NCBI GenBank assembly: GCA_937988745.1 | Contig: CALKAR010000251.1 | Location: 1 to 64,000, forward strand | Source: an uncultured Peptococcaceae bacterium | Lineage (GTDB): Bacteria; Bacillota; Limnochordia; Darwinibacteriales; Darwinibacteriaceae | DNA length: 64,000 bases | Direction: 5' to 3' | Part shown: positions 60,390 to 64,000 of the stretch, in pieces | How the letters are laid out: every line of letters starts with the position of its first letter | How positions within the stretch are numbered: position 1 is the first letter of the stretch | Position numbers and translations under genes: made by a program | The notes under the pieces: generated by a model | What the model was told of the DNA's origin: nothing | Database searches by the model: none | The model's input: only the letters and a program-made list of their open reading frames with translations

Positions 60390-63149
60390 ATGAAAAGGCG
60401 AAGCTTAATCAGCCTGATCTGCTTGCTACTATTCATTTGTCTTCAGTCTTCAGTCTTGGCAGCTAACCTCCGGGGTTACAGTGTTGTGCAGGAAAACGAA
60501 TACCTGCGCCTCTACCTCAATGAGGAGACAGCTGAATTTGCTGTACAAGACAAGCAGTCGGAGGAAATCTGGTTCGGCGGTCTGCCTGAAGTACGTCAGG
60601 AGACTGTAAAGCGGGGTGCGGCCCGTGATGCGATGCGGGGTATGCTGACCCTCAACTACTACACTCCGTCGCGCGAAGCTCGATCGCTGAACTCTTATGT
60701 GGATAGTGTTCTCAACGAAGAATTCACTATTACTCACATCGATCAAGGCGTGCGGTTCGACTTCATCCTCGGTAAACAGTGGGGAGACGATGCTTACTAT
60801 CCGATCTTCATTAAGAAGGATAAGTTTGATGCTCTACTAGAGAAGATTGAAGATCGGTTTGACCGCCAGATCGTTGAAGAAGCATACACGCTAATTGTGA
60901 CCGAAGAGCGTGATTATGATCCCTATGCACAAGTTTTTGTATATGGGATGGAACTACCCAATGTTTTGGGCAATCACGAACTGGTGGTTCTCGAGGGTAA
61001 AATCCTCGACCGGTATATCGGGAACAACAACACACCTGTAGAACGTTTGAAGCACTACGTGGAGCTTGTCGCTGATACAATTGTGAACCATCGGGTGGAT
61101 TATGACCGGCGTGCTCTAATTACAGCTGCGGACATGGAGTTTCTTAAGAGTGGGGAACCCATGTATGTGCTGCTGGATGGCACTTACCCTGCCTATTACA
61201 AGCCTGAATTAGCTCGCATTTTTGCGGATATCGGCTATACTCCAGCAGACGTAACTGCTGACCATGAGCAGACCGCCATCGATCCACCAAAGCCTAACCC
61301 ACAGGTTTTCCGGCTGCCGGTGGAAATCAAGTTGGATGGACCGGAGCTCGTTGTTAGAGTCTTGACCAGCGAAATGGTATATCCAATCAATGTGGAAACG
61401 CAAGACGGCGAACTGGCTACCTATATGCCCACATCCATTGATGTGCTGCCTCTCTTCGGGGCGGCAGGTCGGAGTTCGGAGGGCTACATCTTTGTGCCCG
61501 ACCGCAGCGGTGGGTTGATGTATCTCAACAACTCGAAGAAACTGAACCTGCCATCATACTTCGGATCGGTTTATGGTCCTGATCGTTCTACTGCACCACA
61601 GCAGGAAAACATTTCAACGGGACCTCTAGTTCGGATGCCAGTCTTTGGCCTGAAGGATGGGGAAAGGGCTTGGTTTGCCATCATCGAGGATGGTCAGGCT
61701 TTAGCTAATATTTCTGCCGAACTGGCAGGTAAGACCGACTCTTTTAACAAGGCCTATGCTCGGTTCAATCTGACCCCTCGCACCACGATCATTTTGTATG
61801 GGGTTGAGTCGACCTTAGATAACCGGATGGTAGATGCTTACGCAGTGGAACCTTATAAGGGCGACATTTCAATTCGCTACCACTTCTTGACCGGTGATGA
61901 AGCAAACTACTCCGGTATGGCAAACAAATATCGCGATTATCTCGTGGAACGGTTGGGTCTCGAGAAGATCAATTCGAACAGCCCTGTACCTCTAATGGTC
62001 GAGCTGATCGGTGGATTCCACGATCAGGAGCCCGTGATGGGAGCTCCCCGGGAAGTCATTCGCCCCATGACCACTTATTCTCAGGCTGCTGAGATTGCGC
62101 AAGATCTGAAATCCAAGGGAATTGACAGCTTAAGGCTGCGCTACTTGGGTTGGTCTCGCGGCGGAATTGAGCACTACTTCCCTAATAAGCTTAGACTGGA
62201 ATCGGCCCTTGGCAAGAAGGAAGAGCTGCTTAACCTCGTTAATCTCGACGACGTCGAAGTTTACCTTGATGTGAACTTTATGACAGTGATGCGGGATACG
62301 ATGTTTGACAGCTTTAGAGCTGGAAAACATGCTGCGCGGTTCCTTAATCGTTCGGCGGCTAAGCTCTTCAAATTCAACCAAGCGACCTTCCAGCAGATCA
62401 GTGATGAATACTACTACATCCTCTCACCCCGGCATTTGGGCTGGGTAGTAGATGGATTCTTGAAAGACTTCGCAGATTATCAGGGTGCAAATCTTTCGCT
62501 GCGGCAGATGGGACGTGTAGTTTACTCTGACTTCCAAGACCGGGCAGATCGAGCAGTGAATCGGCAAGATGCTTTGCTGTATATCAGGGAACAGCTCGAG
62601 CGTTTCGCTTCGGAAGGTATCAGCCTGGTGGTAGAAGGAGGCAACGATACTGTATTCCCTTATGCCGAGCAGATTGTTGAGGCACCGACCGATGAAAGCT
62701 TGATGCTAATTATCGACGAGCCAGTGCCGTTTTATCAGATGGTGCTGCATGGCTTGGTTGACTTCTCTGGAAAACCCTATAACCAGGGTGGAATCACCAG
62801 AGAGAAGCTCCTGAAGACTTTGGAAACAGGGGAAATTCCCTACTTCCGTTGGAGCCACGCCGACTCTTCGGTCATTAAGGGCAGTGACTTCGCTTACCTC
62901 TTAGCAACAACGTACTCTGATACAGTCGATGAAGCACTTGCACTGTTTGAAGAAGCTAAGCCTGTGTTGGAAAAGGTTCGCGGTCAGGCGATTGTGGACC
63001 ACACTAGGCTGTTGGATGGCGTGTACCGTACCACTTACGAAAATGGTATCGAAGTGATCGTTAACTACACGAATACTGGTATATTTGCCGCAGGACGGTA
63101 TGTACCGGGTCAAGGTTATGCAGTGTATGAAAGGAGGGCACAGGATTGA
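60390..63149 (+). CDS. secreted DUF5696-like protein with glycosidase-like architecture
   Basis: This 919-residue precursor has a signal peptide (cleavage near VLA-ANL). Residues about 25-430 are beta-rich, and residues about 500-850 have the alternating strand-helix pattern of a TIM barrel (SLRLRYLGWSRGGIEHYFPNK, VEVYLDVNFMTVM, SLVVEGGNDTVFPYAEQIVEAP, PYFRWSHADSSVIKG). The C-terminal strand YRTTYENGIEVIVNYTN is like the end domain of glycoside hydrolases. By recollection it fits DUF5696. Catalytic acids are not assignable by eye; E622-type positions in VVEGGND and D in YLDVNF are candidates. It follows the YIP1 gene by 17 bases and overlaps the next permease by four bases. Confidence 0.8.
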   Translation: MKRRSLISLICLLLFICLQSSVLAANLRGYSVVQENEYLRLYLNEETAEFAVQDKQSEEIWFGGLPEVRQETVKRGAARDAMRGMLTLNYYTPSREARSLNSYVDSVLNEEFTITHIDQGVRFDFILGKQWGDDAYYPIFIKKDKFDALLEKIEDRFDRQIVEEAYTLIVTEERDYDPYAQVFVYGMELPNVLGNHELVVLEGKILDRYIGNNNTPVERLKHYVELVADTIVNHRVDYDRRALITAADMEFLKSGEPMYVLLDGTYPAYYKPELARIFADIGYTPADVTADHEQTAIDPPKPNPQVFRLPVEIKLDGPELVVRVLTSEMVYPINVETQDGELATYMPTSIDVLPLFGAAGRSSEGYIFVPDRSGGLMYLNNSKKLNLPSYFGSVYGPDRSTAPQQENISTGPLVRMPVFGLKDGERAWFAIIEDGQALANISAELAGKTDSFNKAYARFNLTPRTTIILYGVESTLDNRMVDAYAVEPYKGDISIRYHFLTGDEANYSGMANKYRDYLVERLGLEKINSNSPVPLMVELIGGFHDQEPVMGAPREVIRPMTTYSQAAEIAQDLKSKGIDSLRLRYLGWSRGGIEHYFPNKLRLESALGKKEELLNLVNLDDVEVYLDVNFMTVMRDTMFDSFRAGKHAARFLNRSAAKLFKFNQATFQQISDEYYYILSPRHLGWVVDGFLKDFADYQGANLSLRQMGRVVYSDFQDRADRAVNRQDALLYIREQLERFASEGISLVVEGGNDTVFPYAEQIVEAPTDESLMLIIDEPVPFYQMVLHGLVDFSGKPYNQGGITREKLLKTLETGEIPYFRWSHADSSVIKGSDFAYLLATTYSDTVDEALALFEEAKPVLEKVRGQAIVDHTRLLDGVYRTTYENGIEVIVNYTNTGIFAAGRYVPGQGYAVYERRAQD

Positions 63150-64000
63150 AAAGGAAGAGATTAACCCTAACGCAGCAGAGAAGCTTAACGGGCTACCTGT
63201 TTACACTGCCTTTCATCATTGGGTTCATCTTGTTTTTTCTCGCTCCGTTTATCCAGTCGGTGATTTTCAGTTTGAATCACCTGCGGATTGTTACAGGCGG
63301 GTATGAACTCATCTACAACAATTGGGAAAACTACAAGCATGCGCTCTTTGTGGACACAAACTTCCTGCCCACCTTTACGCAGACACTGCTGAACATGCTG
63401 TTGGACGTACCAGCGATCATTTTCTTCAGCTTCTTTGCAGCACTGCTGTTGAATCAGAAGTTTAAGGGCCGGCTCCTGGCCCGCTCCATCTTCTTCTTGC
63501 CTGTGATTCTCAGTTCGGGAGTTATTGTTGGACTCGAAGCTGGTGACTACATGGCTAACATGATGAGGGAGACAGCTTCCGCAGCCACCAGTTTCTTGTC
63601 CGGACCAGCTCTCACAGAGTTTCTCATGCAGATGAAGATTCCTCGGGAGATGCTGCTGTACGTTATCAACGTAGTGGACCGCATTCCTGAGATCATTCGG
63701 GCTTCGGGAATTCAAATTCTCATCTTCCTGGCAGGCCTACAGTCCATCTCTCCATCACTGTATGAAGCAGCCAGGGTGGAAGGGGCTTCAGCATGGCAGA
63801 CATTTTGGCTGATTACCATTCCTGTCTTGAGCCCTACCATTTTGGCAAACGTGGTCTATTCAATCATTGACTCTTTCTTGGCACCCACCAATGAGCTGGT
63901 TAACTACATCAGGGACACAGCCTTTGGAGGAGCTGGTTTCGGTATTGGAACCGCCATGGGGGTCATGTACTTCGCTGCTGTGTCAATCATATTGGCCATA
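63146..64000 (+). CDS. third sugar ABC permease, MalF type (5' part; runs off the window)
   Basis: A TTG at 63146 with AAAGGAGGG seven bases upstream opens a frame of 285 codons that remains open at the window edge and overlaps the DUF5696-like stop by four bases. The product begins with a basic N-terminus and the first helix YLFTLPFIIGFILFFLAPFIQSV, contains LPVILSSGVIVGLEAG and the EAA loop YEAARVEGASAWQTFWLITIPVLSP. It is therefore a further MalF-type permease and implies that a MalG partner follows outside the window. The extended loop of about 50 residues between helices 3 and 4 is unlike the first permease. Confidence 0.88.
   Translation, partial: MKRKRLTLTQQRSLTGYLFTLPFIIGFILFFLAPFIQSVIFSLNHLRIVTGGYELIYNNWENYKHALFVDTNFLPTFTQTLLNMLLDVPAIIFFSFFAALLLNQKFKGRLLARSIFFLPVILSSGVIVGLEAGDYMANMMRETASAATSFLSGPALTEFLMQMKIPREMLLYVINVVDRIPEIIRASGIQILIFLAGLQSISPSLYEAARVEGASAWQTFWLITIPVLSPTILANVVYSIIDSFLAPTNELVNYIRDTAFGGAGFGIGTAMGVMYFAAVSIILAI

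Overview
The window looks like part of a chromosome of an anaerobic-type, spore-forming Bacillota with an outer membrane, most like the Limnochordia/Hydrogenispora-type diderm lineages (inference, no tree was run). Spore evidence is two Tlp-type small acid-soluble spore protein genes, each behind a sigma-G-like promoter, and a LysM protein without a signal peptide. Outer-membrane evidence is two secreted beta-strand-rich proteins ending in phenylalanine (15070-16305 and 39911-42607), a LolA-like domain fused to an RND exporter, and two ABC solute-binding proteins with signal peptidase I type signals instead of lipoboxes. I see no rRNA, tRNA, CRISPR array, insertion sequence or prophage, and no gene-free stretch longer than about 300 bases (the longest, 3761-4013, holds a possible 31-residue ORF and a promoter).

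Left part (1-19 kb): ferritin-like protein, Tlp paralogue, flavoprotein oxidoreductase and lipoprotein amidase on the minus strand; then a UBA/DUF4342-type membrane protein and an OmpR-type two-component pair, a malate/lactate dehydrogenase family enzyme, an orphan MASE3 histidine kinase, a YusW-like protein, Dps under a PerR-like operator, and a 2H phosphoesterase divergent from a TetR regulator. The TetR gene heads an envelope operon: RND (HAE3) exporter fused to a LolA-like domain, then a beta-barrel protein. Tlp and a nitroreductase / Gfo-Idh-MocA / MscS operon follow.

Middle part (19-40 kb): a Ugp-like ABC importer (ugpB-A-E, no ATPase), malic enzyme plus PatB-type C-S lyase, a RelA/SpoT-domain protein, a second Gfo/Idh/MocA enzyme, a small membrane protein, the LysM protein, an ArsR-type regulator, typA, a Nudix hydrolase, a sugar nucleotidyltransferase with a phosphohexomutase, a DapL-type aminotransferase, and a complete polyamine importer operon (XRE-cupin regulator, potABCD) with a striking triple half-site operator.

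Right part (40-64 kb) is devoted to glycans: a secreted protein with tandem carbohydrate-binding-like modules joined to an outer-membrane barrel, a GH29 fucosidase, a GH18 protein, a CBM9-like / transglutaminase-like / GH38 alpha-mannosidase operon (all without signal peptides), and finally a GntR-LacI regulator followed by a 990-residue solute-binding protein, two permeases, an NHL-TPR-YIP1 membrane protein, a DUF5696-like protein and a third permease running off the window. This last locus is the best candidate for an uncharacterised system: a large-substrate importer with its own periplasmic beta-propeller and glycosidase-like accessory proteins.
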